Shown here: positions 63,246-64,000 of the stretch, piece by piece
How positions within the stretch are numbered: the stretch's first letter is position 1
How the letters are laid out: every line of letters begins with the position of its first letter
From: CAVZBT01 sp963773605
Lineage (GTDB): Bacteria; Acidobacteriota; UBA6911
Direction: 5' to 3'
NCBI GenBank assembly: GCA_963773605.1
Contig: CAVZBT010000012.1
Coordinates: forward strand, 1,178,001-1,242,000
DNA length: 64,000 nt
The notes under the pieces: model-generated
Database searches by the model: none
Told to the model about the DNA's origin: nothing
The model's input: the letters and a program-made list of their open reading frames with translations, nothing else
Translations under genes and position numbers: made by a program

Positions 63246-63658
63246 CGCCGACGGTTGATTCAATCGAAACAGGCTGCCGACTCCCCGAAGACTACTCCGC
63301 CGGGATATGGCCGAGGGACAACAGCCGGGATCGGCTGCCGTCAGAACTGCGGTCAACACAATCGGCATTACGGGATATTCGCAGCTGGTGGGAAGGTTGG
63401 GTTCCGCTGCCACGCTTGAGGAATGTCCCGATGAAAAGAACATCAACTCGTAAATGCGCGGCCGGGGTGAGGGCTTCCATTCTGACATCCGCGAGGAGGA
63501 CCCGAAAGTCATCACTCTCTCGACTTAGCTGTGCCCATTGCTGCGCCTTCGCGGGCAGGAACGCTCGGAACAATGCTCATCCGAGACACGGGGAGCCAAA
63601 CGAGAACGGTTTCAGATCGAGCCGACGAGATCACACACTCCTGCCCGCGGAGGACATT
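63246..63658 (+). other. Intergenic region, no gene recognised
   Basis: Frames on both strands lack motifs and ribosome sites. It lies between the HEAT-repeat gene and the 3' end of a broken sigma-factor gene on the minus strand. Confidence 0.3.
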
Positions 63659-64000
63659 TCATTCCGCATGGCGGACACTGTGTGCTGGCAAGAAAAGTCG
63701 ATTGTCCCGGCTTGGCAGCCCTTTCCCACTGTCGGTTTCTTCCACGCTCAACCCGCCGAAATACCGAAGCTCAACGACACGCGCCTTTCGCGGATCAAAT
63801 TCGCCAGCGCCGTTGAGCGCATCGTCTACCCGGACCAGGTCTTCCTGAGGCTCCCGCGAGACCAGCAGCGCTTCGTCCAGCGAGACCTTCCTCAGCTGGC
63901 CGCCCGCCGCTTCTGGTAACCGCGCGAGCGGACGAAATCCATCAGGATGCGCCGCATCAACCTCGCAGCGATGCCGAAATAATGGGCGCGGTCCTGCCAC
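63659..64000 (-). pseudogene. Broken ECF sigma factor gene (TIGR02999-like), partial
   Basis: From the window edge one frame reads WQDRAHYFGIAARLMRRILMDFVRSRGYQKRR (region 2 end), a shift near 63895 leads to QLRKVSLDEALLVSREPQEDLVRVDDAL and DPRKARVVELRYFGGLSVEET (region 4 start). The similarity then stops, and the DNA-binding helix-turn-helix of region 4 is absent. The 5' part lies outside the window. It is a paralogue of the intact gene at 35962 and is probably non-functional. Confidence 0.75.

Overview
The window reads as an Acidobacteriota-type genome segment, probably soil or sediment derived. It is GC-rich over most of its length. It carries two ADOP-type MacB/FtsX permeases (a family named from Acidobacteria), PadR regulators, an ECF sigma factor of the acidobacterial/planctomycetal type followed by a giant receptor-like Ser/Thr kinase, NHL-repeat secreted proteins and Tat-exported enzymes. 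No rRNA, intact tRNA, CRISPR array or intact insertion sequence was seen. The assignment rests on gene content only.

Layout. 1-2.5 kb: housekeeping enzymes (ICMT-like methyltransferase, GNAT, hot-dog thioesterase, secreted esterase). 2.7-8.9 kb: the most unusual part. A PqqD-M50 protease-HlyD fusion is followed by at least seven micro-ORFs of 8-19 codons, each with its own Shine-Dalgarno and each ending in an aliphatic-aliphatic-Trp-(Leu/Tyr) tail. Four of them lie in a 106-bp tandem repeat. A membrane HD-GYP/GAF/GGDEF-like protein comes next. I read this as a candidate secreted-peptide (RiPP or pheromone) cassette with a protease/exporter on one side and a possible sensor on the other.

9.3-23.4 kb: a defence island. 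A SPARDA pair (DREN-APAZ plus short Argonaute) lies on the minus strand beside a truncated DUF3854 primase-like gene. A type I restriction-modification operon (HTH, hsdM, hsdS, hsdR) lies on the plus strand, with a NYN ribonuclease gene and a NACHT-type NTPase gene inserted between hsdS and hsdR. Local GC is lower and a tRNA-like fragment sits just past the end, so lateral acquisition is likely.

23.8-33.9 kb: a peptide-type ABC importer whose binding-protein gene and two permease genes are separated by about 6 kb. That block holds a Tat-type DegT aminotransferase, a gamma-glutamyltransferase and a minus-strand redox membrane cluster. An internally deleted copy of the binding-protein gene sits in front of the permeases. 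34.1-39.8 kb: VapBC with a palindromic operator, a small secreted protein, sigma factor and a kinase-FGE-hydrolase fusion. 39.9-46.8 kb: amino-acid permease, EEP phosphohydrolase, tandem ATP-grasp ligases and a small membrane protein. 47-58.4 kb: two ADOP permeases, two PadR regulators, an orphan histidine kinase, a decayed NHL-repeat gene and a truncated radical SAM maturase. 58.9-64 kb: a large secreted M14 peptidase, a HEAT-repeat protein and a broken sigma-factor gene.

Many otherwise good genes are broken by one-base shifts, often in G or A runs, and hsdM and hsdS are broken many times. This fits uncorrected long-read indels at least as well as true decay, so several genes described here as frameshifted may be intact in the organism.
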